A stretch of 64,000 nt of DNA from Sipunculus nudus (taxonomy: Eukaryota > Annelida > Sipuncula > Golfingiida > Sipunculidae), in assembly GCA_026874595.1 (NCBI GenBank), contig CM049311.1:37308676-37372675 (forward strand), read 5' to 3'. The notes beneath the pieces were generated by a model. That model was not told where the DNA came from and did no database searches. It saw only the letters and a list, made by a program, of their open reading frames with translations. Shown here piece by piece: positions 23,086 to 36,508 of the stretch (position 1 is the first letter of the stretch; each line of letters begins with the position of its first letter). The position numbers and the translations under genes are program-made.

Positions 23086-24242
23086 GTGAGTGCAAAAACG
23101 ACACCAACTATTAACCTTAATTTTGCTGTTGGTATATATGTCTGTCTGTTTGCATGTCAGATGTGGTTTGCTGTGCTAGTCTGTATACATGAGCAAATGT
23201 AACAAAAGTTTGATACCTTTGAACATTGATACCAGCTGCTTCTGGTGTTCTTGCCAAAAGCTTCTGGGTACACAGCTGCCTTCTTCATATGAAAATGAAG
23301 TCCAGTCATAGTTTCTCTGTTGGTATGGCATGTTGACAGGATTAGGTTTAAAACTCTTCATGATATTGCAGTGCCTTAACCTGTCAATTCATAATGTCAG
23401 CCAAGATGCAAACCAGGCTTTATTACTAGTCTCAACAAAGGTACACCCTTCTGCCATACTCAATCACTCATTTCTCTCTGTATGTGTGTACATATGTATG
23501 TCAATGCATACCTGTAACTCAAAAAGTACACATTCTGACTTTATAATTCAACACAAAGGTCTTGATAGAATCTTCATCCTCCTCAAAGGGCATAAAAACC
23601 TGGCATTCATATTCTATAATCCACACTTTAAAACAGAAACAAATAATGCAACACAGAATTTGTAATTCACATGTCGATTCCGAGATGGCTGCAATCCTAA
23701 GGTCTGCATCCTTTGTCTGCTTTTGTAAATCCTTTCAGTGGTCAAATGTCGCTGCAATTTAGTATTAATAATCCATCTTGACTCTCTGTATCAGTTTTAT
23801 AAGCTGTATCTTTATTATATATACTTAAGATGATTTTCCAACTTCCTGTGCACCTTATGCAGTGGCAATACACTGAAGTTGTCCCCGATCTCCTTGGCTT
23901 TAATCACTACTTTTTTTAGCAAGGTTCTCTTGGTCCCACCAACTCGGTTGACACACAGCAAAGAATCCTAATCAGACCAATGAGAATGGTTTCTCACATT
24001 GTGCATCCTGCTCTTACTTTTATACAAGTAACACAGTCTCATTGGTCTGATTCTTGGCCCTGTGCCAGAACCGGTGTTATCAGTCCAATGAGAGTGGTTG
24101 TTGCGTGTTTACCAACAAACCCTGGGGGCAGCAATTGGCTCACCAGTATCATTGTTAGTTGTTTATCTGTACAAAGAGAATTTCAATACCCTCCTTGACC
24201 TTGTTATTTTTTCAATGTTTGGTAAAAATCATACAGAATATT
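23086..24242 (+). other. Probable intron or downstream flank
   Basis: No further exon can be supported. An inverted repeat (AATCAGACCAATGAGA 23970-23985, TCTCATTGGTCTGATT 24037-24052, 16-bp perfect arms) lies here, and a third partial copy (cagtccaatgagag) follows at about 24080. A similar 'cagaccaatgaga' motif is found near 1624. Confidence 0.45.
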
Positions 24243-27188
24243 AATTTTAGCCCAGCTGACTGAGAGTCAGTCTGGTCGTCCATTAAAAGGGCACAAATCT
24301 AACTGTTGGACTTAGAATCTTCTTACTCTAAAATCTTTCAGGCCACCTGAAATTAGGTGACAATGTGTATTCTCTGAGTTATGGGGCCTGTTCGTACACG
24401 CAAGAATATATGAAAATTTGATGCAAAAGCTTCAGTGTCTGAATAACTAATGCATTATTTTTCATGATCTTTCCATGCATATTGATCTTGGACAGTTTCA
24501 CCAGTTCCTGAAGACTTTAGGTGCCACCTTTATTATACTTTGTTTTACACATATTTTTAGCGAACATGTGAATCTATGTGATGGTGCAGCCTCTTCTGTA
24601 GTGCATCGTGTGTCGTCTCTACATTAACCATAGCTAACTAAAAAATGGCAGGAGCTAGCATCACCAATTTTTGCAAATAATTAGTCATCTGAAAAACTCT
24701 ATCGGATTTGTTTATTTTTTTCTAACTGCATTTTCTTAGATTTTATAGAGAAAAAGCTTAAAAAGCTTTAAAAATCTTCTTCTCTGAAATTGTCCAGCAA
24801 AATTGTCCCATATTTCACAGAAATGATCCCTGGAACAATCTCTCTTCAAGTTTGTTTGAATGGTTCCAGTTCGGAGATTTTTGGCAGAGTTACAGGAGGT
24901 TGAACTTTGTTAACTGTCCAAAAAAGCACACTAAAATTTCAATCTCAGAAACTGCTAGAGCTATTATCACCAAATTTTATGTCAATGTTTGTCACATATG
25001 TCATATCCAAAATTGAGGTATTGGTGGCGCCACCTGCATTGATCCATTTTTTACAAGCGAAAATGTAATTTTAGACTCTTCTAGCTTATACACCATTTTA
25101 TGATGAAACTGCAAAGCTAATTGGTTTAAACTTTACAAATATTATTCTATGGTAGGGCTCTGCCAGTTTTATAAGAATAGATTTGGTAAATGCAGCTTTA
25201 AAAAAGTAGTGTAGCCAATTGAAAAAGGCTTTCTGTGTTTGAAAACAGATTTGACAACATGCTGAGTTTCAGAAGCCAAGTCAAAAGGTCACTCAGTACA
25301 ACCAGGTGGGGTCCAGACATCACCATGGCAACTGACCTGGCTTTGTCTGGTGTCTAGACAATATGTTTTAACTGTTTGAAAAAACTTGGTTTGCTTTTTT
25401 AGCAAATCTGTGAGTATATGCAGCAGTGTGGCATCATCCATCATGCGTCATAGCTATCTCAAAAAGGGCAGAAGCTAGCATCACCAATTTTTTGCAAAAT
25501 ATTTGACATCTAAAAAATTCCATTGGAATTTGCTTATTTCTTTGCTAACTGCATTTTCTTAGATTTTATAGGGAAGAAGCTAAAACAACATTAAAAAATA
25601 TTTTTCTCAAAAACCATGCTGCCATATTGTCCATTCATCTGTTCCAATAGTCCTCCCCAGCAAAAAGAACATATCTGAAAAATCCTGACTGATACATCCT
25701 AGTTTTAAAATGTCCTAGTCTGAAACTTGCAGGTCCGAAACGTCCATTTTGCTGAAATCATAATGACTAAGGAAGATATGCAGGACATATCACATAAGAG
25801 GATCAATATTAAATTTTAAAAATAAACCTCCATTCGTACTCCCAATCTTTTCACAGGTTTCCATTAGGCCTGTAGGCCTTGTCTTTATTTTTGAGACCTT
25901 CAAATGAAGCACTAACAATAACTGTGAGACCTAGAAATTTCCAAGTGTACACCCATGGAGGTCCTTGGCAAATCTCCTTGAAAATCTAAAATTAGGTCAT
26001 GGTGAACTTTTTTTCTGCAAGCTATAGGCTGAAGATATGATTTTGAGACATTCATGGAGGTCCTTGGTAAATATCTTTGAAAACATAAATGAAGTCACTG
26101 TGACCTTTATTGTGTGAACTATAGGACACATATTTTACACCCTTAAAATCAGATGGACAAAAATGAATCTGTTTGGCCTAGAATCTTCTAACACAACAAC
26201 CAGGGAGATTCTGGGCAAATCTCCTGAAACAACATGAAAACCTTTAATTAGGTTATGACGACCTATATTCTGCAAGCTACTTGCAAGAAACATGACTGTG
26301 AGCATTCAAGCAGTCAGAGAGGTTACAAAACTTTACCCTTAGACCAAGAGCCATCTAATATGAGATTCAGGGATAATCTTGGCATGTTTCCTTTCAGTCC
26401 TGAAATTAGGTCATTATGACCTGTATCCTGTGAGCTGCAGAAAAAATATTATAATTATAGCACTGTGAAAGTCAGATGGGCACAAATCAGTTCAGTTTGG
26501 CCTAGAACCTTCTAACTTAAATTCAAGGAGGTCCTGGGCAAATCTTCTTCAACACCAGAGATTAGGTCGTGAAGAGCTACAAGTTGAAAACCTAATCTCG
26601 GCACCCAGAAAATAAGACCAGGCACAAATCTTAACTGTGTGACCTAGAAACTTCTTTCTCAATGTAAAGGGAGGTCATTATAAAGTTTCCTTGGTCATCT
26701 GAAATAAATTTACTGTTACCTATATTCTGTAAGCTATATGCAAGAACATGATTTTATCACCCAATTATACATATGGGCACAAATCCTAGCAGTTGGATCT
26801 AGAAACTTCTAATTTAAATAAGATACAGGGAGGTCCCTGTAAAATCTTCATGGAAACTAAATCAATGTCCTGGAACTGTTTTTTTTTTTTCTGTGAGCTT
26901 GTGATAGAACATGATTTAAGTACCTTGTAAGTTAGAAACACACAAATCATTGCAGTTGGATGTGGAAACTTAGCATCTAGGGAGTTCCAAGTCAAATCTT
27001 CTTGTAAACCTCAAATAAGATCGCCTTTACCACTGTTCTAACTACTATGGGCAGTAGTCTGGAAGTCATTCTATTCATTGTTCAAGGTTCCTTAACAATA
27101 TTTTTCACATGATCATAACATCAGTAATTAATGTGCGTCACCATTATGTCAAATTCAGCTGGGCATCAAGACCCATGGGCCACTTGTT
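24243..27188 (+). mobile_element. Helitron2/HINE-like family B element, interrupted by family C
   Basis: The 5' end (TTTTAGCCCAGCTGACTGAGAGTCAG, 24246 on) and the 3' end (TTCAGCTGGGC, hairpin GACCCATGGGCC at 27170-27181, ACTTGTTT tail) match the family B copy at 12536. The left part (24243-24554) aligns with 12536-12890, including a decayed palindrome (aggtgccacct, near 24520). The right part (25887-27010) is an array of about six degenerate 140-170-bp units carrying 'gacctagaaacttct' and 'agggaggtc' text (25922, 26172, 26498, 26641, 26792, 26957). Family C occupies 24555-25885. Non-coding. Confidence 0.65.
24555..25885 (+). mobile_element. Helitron2/HINE-like element, family C (about 1.33 kb), nested in family B
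   Basis: The 5' end TTTTTAGCGAACATGTGAA has an inverted counterpart inside the 3' end, decayed here but clear in the copy at 1503-1540 (TTGCACAGGTTCGC). This is followed by the hairpin AGGCCTGTAGGCCT and CTTGTCTTT. Inside is a direct repeat with about 813-bp spacing: a block with 'agctagcatcaccaattttt', 'ctaactgcattttcttagat' near 24640-24770 recurs near 25455-25580. A GGTGGCGCCACC palindrome lies at 25023-25034. There is no open frame for a Rep/helicase. Confidence 0.65.
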
Positions 27189-27620
27189 TGAAGAGAAGAT
27201 TCATGGATTGTTCTGAAAATAGGAATGACCAAAGGCCTTAGACAGCTTGTTTAAAAAGATTGGATCAAAGAGATCATTCAGAATATAATCTAACATTTAC
27301 AAAATTTACTATAATGGATCCCTTCTTAATTAAAAATTCAAAATTGAAAATATCTGTTCTTGTTGATCTTAGATTTACTCAGTGGTGACAAGTGTCAGTC
27401 GACCATGCCACAGGATTAGCTCCTAGCTATTAGTAGTCATATATTTTTCTTCAAGTAATTGTATCTCATCCAGATATGTATATTTCTGTCATCAAAGAAA
27501 ATTTGAAAAAAATTGTTAAAAAGTTATTCATAAATGTAACTGTTGAAAGTCATGTTTGCTGACGATCATGACCCATGGGTCACTTGTGGCACTGCAAAAA
27601 TGCATGAACCATAATACATA
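27189..27620. other. Non-coding; ends in a second family B 3' end
   Basis: An extra copy of the family B terminus (GACCCATGGGTC at 27570-27581, then ACTTGT) closes this stretch. It suggests either a tandem or alternative 3' end of the same element or a separate truncated copy. Nothing else is recognised. Confidence 0.5.
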
Positions 27621-27628
27621 TACATATG

Positions 27629-27668
<40 letters not shown>
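27629..27668. repeat. (GA)n microsatellite
   Basis: About 40 bp of almost pure GA with one AA interruption. Confidence 0.9.
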
Positions 27669-27829
27669 AAATCTCCCATTTATCAATCAAATTTACAATG
27701 AACAAAGAAAATAATATATGTACTACATTATTGATATTAACAAGTAGATCATATTATGGGTCATATGGTACAATGAGGGATTACTAGTATATCTGTTAAT
27801 ATCTGTTGTAGCACGGGCATGGAACTGAC

Positions 27830-28280
27830 CATCCTGAAACTTCTGAGTGGAGAAAGGGCCACATGGGCCGGAGAGGTACCACACATTAAATAAAGTGGCC
27901 TCTACAAGGCCAAAAACTGAAAGGAAAAAAAGAGCCACAGAAAGGATTGCAAAGGTACCGCCTATTAAATAAAGTGGTCTTTATAAGGCCAAAAACTAGT
28001 AGGAGAAAGAGCCAGAGAAAAATCCATGTAAGCATTACCCATTAAGTGAAGGCCTCTTCAAGGCCAAAATACTAAAAGGGAATAAGAGATAGAGAAAGGA
28101 TTTTAAGATACCAGCTATTGAATAAGGTGGTCTTGTAAGGCCAAAAACTAAAAGGAGAAAGAGCCAGAGAAAAGACCACTGAAGGATTACCCATTAAGTG
28201 AAGGCCTCTCAAGGCCAAAAAAACTAAAAAAAAAAAGAGCCACAGAGAGGATTGCAGAGGTGTGATAAATTAAATGAAGT
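27830..28280. repeat. Degenerate ~77-bp tandem repeat
   Basis: Units carry 'aaggccaaaaactaaaaggagaaagagcc', '..gattgcaaaggtacc' and 'attaaataaagtggtct' elements. The 'aaggccaaaa' block recurs near 27906, 27987, 28060, 28137 and 28213, spacing 73-81 bp. Weaker copies continue to about 28560. Non-coding. Confidence 0.75.
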
Positions 28281-28560
28281 GCAGGCTCTACACCAGCAAC
28301 ATAAAAACATTAGAGGAAATAGGGCCAGAGTTTGAGTTTGGATCAGGGGGGTATTGATTTAAAAAGCTGGCACCATGTGGCCATAAGAAAATGGACGAAG
28401 GGCCATAGCATGGGCTCGAAGGTATATAAGTTTAACATAAGGTGATCTCTACAGGACCAGCTCTAAAAGAAAGTAGTGCCATAGCACAGGCCTCGGAAGG
28501 AAAATATGAAGTCCAAACATGATGAGGTCTGTACAAGGCCACACTTAGAGATGAAAGGCT

Positions 28561-31368
28561 GAGTTTCAGTGATGTAGTGATGATGCGAGTGTTGCTGATG
28601 CAGAATCCAGGCAGCCATGATCATTTACGAAGACAACTCACACACCCAGAGGACATTGGCGGGATTCTCCTATCTATGTCCGCATCAAGCTATAACTGAG
28701 AGTGTTAAAGTCATTTGATCCCCCAACTTTTAAAGGAAGAATATCCAAAATCACGTCACAATGCTAGAAACTTTAATTTAGAAATCCAAATCAAGCATCT
28801 TGCACATCTCTTAAAAAAAATATTTGTTTTATACAGACTGATAGCCATTTTCCAATAACACATTTTTTCACTATCAGCACAAAACTACATCAAATTTACA
28901 TGTCATAAGAACCACCTTGAATCATCTGTTCTTATTAATTAACAAATCTGTTCTAGATCTGACAATAACTGTCACACAAGTGTAACAGTTCATTGTTTGC
29001 GCAGCTAACACCTGTTAATGATAATCATGATTTGTCCTGGTATCAGATGAAAACTTAAATATCATAAAATATGAAATATTGTGAAGAAATCTCGAAGTGG
29101 AATAAGATTGCAGAGACGTCAGGGAATTGGTTTTTGGGATCAGGATGATAGCAGGTATAAGTAGCATTACATAAGGATGGAGTACTGGAGTATTTTTTTC
29201 TTCCAAAGAAATACCAGATTGGTTTAATAATATAAGTAAATAATAAGTAAAGAAATAATTTCAGGCTTGGATACTGGCACTGTTTCTCTCAATACATAAA
29301 GGAACTATGAAACTTTCAAAGCAGTTTGTTAGAAAAAGAATGGATCCTTAATGAACTACTTTCCTAACCTGTAAAATGTGTACATCTCCTGGCCCCTTTG
29401 GCTACAGTCTTCAAATATGGCAGATTGGTCACTATGGGTAAGTTATCCTTTCAAGCAAATTGCAGTTTGGGTACTGACAGTGATCAGATATAAACAGATC
29501 TTACCAGATAACTAAAATTTTCCTGCCATTATGTAGGTATGACACATTTAACATGCTTTACTATTTTGTTCATCTGGTAGTTAAATTATTTCCTTTGTTA
29601 AATTACAATTATTTTATTTTAAAGGTCAAAGGTCACTAGTTCGGAGTTTATGAAATATATGTTTTGCTTTTTTTCATTTTATCTTGTCAGTTCTGCACAA
29701 AATATTATTTTTATGTTCTTGTGATGCTTTTACACAGACGTAAATAGTTGTTTTACCAGAAGGAGCAGACATTGTTAAGAAATCTCAAATATATTTCCTA
29801 TGTTTGTTATAGTGTTTCAAATTATATTATGTGGTCAAGCTCAGGCGATTTTACAACTGAATCCGTAGTCTCCTTTACTTCCTTCGCTCAAAGCCACTTC
29901 TCGGAATATACCTGTACAAACACGTATAAAATTTTCATCAAATCCCACTTATCAGACTGGAACCTTAAAGGAAGTACCATAAAATATTTTAACAGAAGGA
30001 AATTTCCGTGACACATGGTTAAATTCTTTAAATTACTGAGGACGTCTTCTTAAATCGGATAATGATTCACGAAAAAAGTGAATGCTTTGAAAATTTCCGT
30101 TTTCATGTTTTTAATGATTTTTATGTCTGGCACTAAATGTGCCAGACTACCTTGTAAAGATCTTTAAGCAGTGTTATTTACATATGTAATTAAGCTTATT
30201 TACTCATGTGTGCGAATATGGATAAAAATCTGTCCTGGGTGTTTTCTCACATAAACTGAAACGCACATGACTTTTGCTGACGGACTCATGGGTTTTCCCC
30301 ATTGGAAAATTATATGACTATGTTAATAATTGTGTATGTCCGTTTATGCATTGAAATCGCCCAAGGGGGTCTATTTTACGCAAGGGGTCTTCTTGAACTG
30401 TGAGATCCGGGCAAAATTACGTCGGTCCAGCACATGGGGGACAATGCATGTACGCATACATGGGTAATGAAGCAATATTTCACTTACATTCGCACATATG
30501 GATATAGCACAAGCGAGTTTTTAGGTCGTGAAACTACACTTTAAATTTTGATTGCACATTGCACAGGAGGCATGGGATGAACCATTTACATTTTAAACAA
30601 AAATTTATTTTTTTGTGATTGTGTAAAAACATAACTGTTAGTCTGTTACTACAAACAGAAAACATAAATATTGACCGGCGTTTATCTTTTTTTTGTAAGG
30701 GCCGGGTCTTGTGATTGCATGCTAAAGAGCCTGCAACCTTTAAATAAACTATTGTAATTACTTAATACTAGTATTACATTATATCCTAAGACTTAGGTAT
30801 ACAAATGTTATTTTACTATTTTATTTAAGTTATTAAATTGAATACTTTACTTCTACATATATCCGTTCATATTTCTATTGCTGTTCACAGCTTGCCTTCA
30901 TGGTTTTTTTTTTATTTTATCTTAAGGAAATATATTTATTTTCATTTTTGCCAATGTGACCTAGTCTTGTATACAGTATCAAGCGTATACTGTAGCGTGT
31001 GCTTTTACTGAGACTGATTTTCTTTTTTTAATATATACATGTTATGGACTGATTTGTTCTAGGGGAATGCGAAGAGCGTATTACTTGTGTTCCTTATTTT
31101 TGTACTCTTTGGAATATTGACATTTGTAAAAGTACTATGGTTTATTTCATAAAGATTTAACTTCATATATGTTTACACGAGTACAAGTATGAATCGTACA
31201 TGGCTGGTTACATTTCTAATACTACATATTGAAATATGATTCGCAGCGTTCAGAATTTAACATTAAATACACATTTTGTTCACAAAATGACTATTTATAA
31301 TATTCATATTTTTAAAGATGTTCAATTATGGATCTCATCTATATTTATAGATATTTTCAGTGGTTAGG
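28561..31368. other. Non-coding interval
   Basis: No gene is recognised; the open frames are short and unsupported. A perfect direct repeat AGGTCAAAGGTCA (DR1 type) occurs at 29623-29635. Two gtatac/agtatac-type short palindromic motifs lie near 30971-30995. Confidence 0.4.
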
Positions 31369-32828
<1,460 letters not shown>

Positions 32829-33098
32829 TATCCTCCCACATTTTGGAAAATGGGGTGGGATGGTCAGTGTAATCACCCCCTGCTATTCAGGTGCATGTAA
32901 TATTTATATATTGGAAGTGAAATACAATGTAATTAATAATTCGCATTACAGACTTTGGATACAGACTATGAGTTTACTATGAAATATTATATATCTAAAT
33001 CTGGTTTAGAATTGCATTATCCTGGAAACTTAACTCGCACAAATATCTCGCACACAATGTAAAAGGTATATATGTTACAGTCAATGTGTAAAATCAGC

Positions 33099-33199
33099 CA
33101 ATTTGTAAAATGCCTGAAAATTTGAGTCAATTTACAAAGAGCATGATTCACTCGGGCAATTTATAAAATGACTGAAATTTTCAGGCATTTTACAAATTG
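33099..33199. repeat. Perfect 25-bp inverted repeat with 51-bp loop
   Basis: The arm at 33099-33123 (begins CAATTTGTAAAATGCC) is the exact reverse complement of 33175-33199. Flanking and loop sequence contain further partial copies ('tgactga', 'caatttataaaatgac'). This suggests a compact palindromic repeat or MITE built from one 20-odd-bp module. Confidence 0.85.
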
Positions 33200-33480
33200 A
33201 CTGAAAAATCAGTCCGTTTATTTGACAGATTGACTGAATCGATATGAAATAGTTTTTTGTCACAAGTGTCATTATTGTGGTACAAACACTGCCAAAAAGT
33301 AAAACTTACTACATATATGAAAACTTAATGCTTGTTTCTTGTCTATTTATAAATAATACTGATCAAATAATAAAATACACAGACCGGTGAGGGGTAACCA
33401 GAATCACATGGTTGAAATATGTACACTGTTATAACATAATGAAATGTGCATACTATTTTACAACTCATATGACTACATTT

Positions 33481-35256
33481 TTAGCTCAACTGACTATAAG
33501 TCATCTAAGCTATAGTCGTGGTCCATTGTCCGTCGTCCGTCTGTCCGTCCGTTCGTCCGTAGATGTGGCACGTTTTGAAACCGTAAGACCTAGGACTCCA
33601 AAATTCGGAATAATGTTAGATGCCCCCAAGATCTCCTACCAAGCCGAAAACTGGGTCTTTGCGACTTCGTTCCTTTGAGAAATTAAGTAAAAACTCAATT
33701 TTTTTTATTAAAAACCTATTTTCACACTTCAGGACTGTCTAATATCAAAACCACTCATTTTTTCCCCCACATATTTACCATAAATATTCCTCTTTATAGT
33801 TCCTATGTACATGCCAGAAATTTAGTCTGTTTAGTAAAATTTCTTTAAGTTATGGGCCCGAACATAATGGACTTTGTAACAAATCAGGAAAAATATTTAC
33901 TCACTTGTCATGAAAAATTTTGAAACTAGAACCTATTTTCCCAAGTATACAACTTGTTTAATTACGGTTCAATTGTTTAGCCAAAATTAGATCTGAATTT
34001 TGTGAATTTTTAAGTTATTAGCATTAAAATAAAATCAGTACCTTAAAATTTGCCAAACTTTGACCATGGCACGTTTTTTTCCTGTAAGTACCATTGATTT
34101 AATTTTCACAGCATGTAAACGTTAGTATTTGATTTGTTTAAATCTGAAATTTGAAAATTAAAGCATGAAAATTAGGCTGGTTATTGATTTATTTGAGGCT
34201 CTATTGTAGTCATTTGCTTTGATTACAGATTAGGGTCCCACTCCAGGTCACTGGAAGTCAGCTATGCCAGGATTTCTGATTTGTTACAGTCACTGGCGGA
34301 GATCCCCTGCTGTGACAGGTGTACAGTTATTCTCATATCACAACCCCAATACCCCCCCCCCCCTCCGTAAAACCAAACCCACCAAGTGTACAAACACTTC
34401 CCGTGTAAAAGTAATTCAAGGTGTAATCCAGAAGATGCCATGTTGTGTTAATGAAGCATTTTTAAAGGAAATAAATCAATTTTCTTTTAAATGATTTTAA
34501 CAAATATAATTAAACCCATCAGTATGCTTAAGTTTATAAAATATGAAGCACATTTTGGATAAATAAAGACACAATTTTAAAATTGTAAAATCTAAATCAA
34601 GTATTATTTTTAGATATTTATTGTTTTGCAGATTTAAAAGATATATTTTTGTGGTAAAAAATAAATAAACATTTGTATGCATGATGTGGTGTTATCTGAC
34701 AAGATTGAGATTTATGATGATGCAATTGAGAATTATGAATCAACTTTTATATTCAGTGATAAAAAATGAGGTTCTAATACAAACATTTCTTCATTATTTT
34801 CCTGTCTCAGCAGAATCGGAGATTAGGCTTTGTTTGCCCTGTAAGTATGTTGTAAATTAGTTATATTTCAATTGTACACATTTCATGAAATAAAAAATAA
34901 TATATATTTAATAATATATATTATAAAAAAAATAGATCCAATTGAACAAATGTATAAACTACTGAAATGTCAACAGTTAATCAAAAGGCCAACTAATGAT
35001 CATGGTAATAGGACAGATCATTAGTTCACAGACTGCTCACATGCTTCAGTTTTCAGCTTCATTAGGAAACACATGGTCAGGTCACAAAATATTATTTGCA
35101 ACAATTTCTTGCTCATCAATACAAACCAATCATATAAACCAACCATGGCCTATATAACCTCTTCGTCTTACACTTTATCTCCATTTGATATTATTTTAGA
35201 TTTTTACCTTCAATGTCAACTTCAGCTGAGCACTGTGACCCATGGGTCCCTTGTTT
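33481..35256 (+). mobile_element. Possible family B Helitron2/HINE-like element (boundaries uncertain)
   Basis: The 5' end TTAGCTCAACTGAC...AAGTCATCTAAGC is followed by a GTCCGTCGTCCGTCTGTCC tract (33481-33560). A matching 3' end is TTCAGCTGAGC, hairpin GACCCATGGGTC (35237-35248) and CCTTGTTTT. GCTCAACTGA and the inverted TCAGCTGAGC form the asymmetrical terminal repeats. Whether the two ends belong to one 1.78-kb insertion is unclear: the middle (about 34260-35100) does not look like family B, and a possible microexon lies in it. Confidence 0.5.
34811..34840 (+). CDS. Candidate microexon (30 or 27 nt)
   Basis: The pyrimidine-rich tract and acceptor 'ttttcctgtctcag' precede CAG AAT CGG AGA TTA GGC TTT, and the segment ends TGCCCT|gtaagt, a consensus donor. 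NAGNAG-type alternative acceptors would give 10 or 9 codons ((Q)NRRLGFVCP), both keeping phase 0 like the coiled-coil exons upstream. The distance from the last upstream exon (11.7 kb) and its position between two repeat ends make the assignment weak. Confidence 0.3.
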
Positions 35257-35862
35257 TGGTTATGTATGAACCAGAATTAAGCCAAATGGAAGCTTTTGAG
35301 TAAACAAAATAAAAAATGTGCAGTAGGCTAGCTTATATATGAAATTTATGATGAAGAATGGTTTATAATAACCACAGTTACATCGTTGATAATATCTGAT
35401 AATATCAAATACATGAGTAAGATATGCTGAAGTGGGTTACAACGGATATAGGGGGGTTTAATCACAATTACCGACTATGTTTGTTACTTTTAATCAGTAT
35501 ACCACCTACATTCTTTGAGTGGAGCCAAACTGTAATGGCTTGGAATGTTGAGCAGTAAACCGACCAAAGTGGACATACATGTATTATGTTACATCCATAT
35601 TGTAATAAAAGGGAATGTTGTTTTGCCTTAAAAATAAGCTCTTATTTCAATCCGTAAAATATGAGTTATTTACAAAAAAGTGTGACAGTTTCTTTAATGA
35701 AGTGTAATCTTTCAGAAATAAATTCAAAATTATAACTGATAATATAGCATGATTCACTCGTTTCCATGGCATTGTGAAACCCAGGTACTAAAGCTCAAAT
35801 TAAGTAATTCATGCGTATTTCCAGAATTCAAACCAAGACTTTAAGTTTCATTGTAATATAAC
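35257..35862. other. Non-coding interval
   Basis: AT-rich; no gene or repeat is recognised. Confidence 0.4.
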
Positions 35863-36508
35863 CAGCGGCGGATCCGGGGGGGGGGGGGGGTTCTCATGAG
35901 ACGTTTTCCCCCTTTGTATTTTTTTATCTTATTTTTATAGTGTTTGTTTCTGAAGAGAAAATATTCCGTTATTTAATACAAAATATATTGCTCCTAAATT
36001 TCTGAAATTTTAAAAGAAAATTGTTCACGCACACTCACTCGAAAAGTGCAAAAGGAAATAGCCCTCTGATAATATTAAGATCTCATATGATACATAATAA
36101 TTTCTCAAGAACCAGAATGAACTTAAGCCACATGGACGCTTTTAATAATATGAAACATTAAAATATGTAAAATTATGATGTAAAATATATTAATTATATT
36201 ATAGACTAAGGTATATAAAATAATGAAATGTCACAAATATTTCTTATTGTTTAACAATTGTATTTCATTCTTTTTACGTTTCAGTCAGTGTGTCAACTAA
36301 AAAGACTGAAATTTCAATCACTTTGTGAAATGTCCGAAAATATATATATGTGTGTGTGAGTGTCTTTTATTACCCTACCAAGCCTGCGAGATTACGTGTC
36401 TCTCCCCCCCCCCCCACCCCCCCCCCCCCCCCCGCGGCCGAACAGACACACACCTTTGAAAATAAATTGACGCGACTGATCTTTCCTAATGTCCCGGAAC
36501 CGCCCCTG
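35863..36508. mobile_element. TIR DNA element with poly-G/poly-C subterminal tracts (646 bp)
   Basis: The left TIR CAGCGGCGGATCCGGG (35863-35878) and the right end CCCGGAACCGCCCCTG (36493-36508) are inverted repeats with 2 mismatches in 16. A G-run follows the left TIR and a C-run precedes the right one (36404-36433). A related solitary end 'caggggcgaatccagg' is at about 46234. No target duplication is obvious and no transposase is encoded. Confidence 0.6.
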
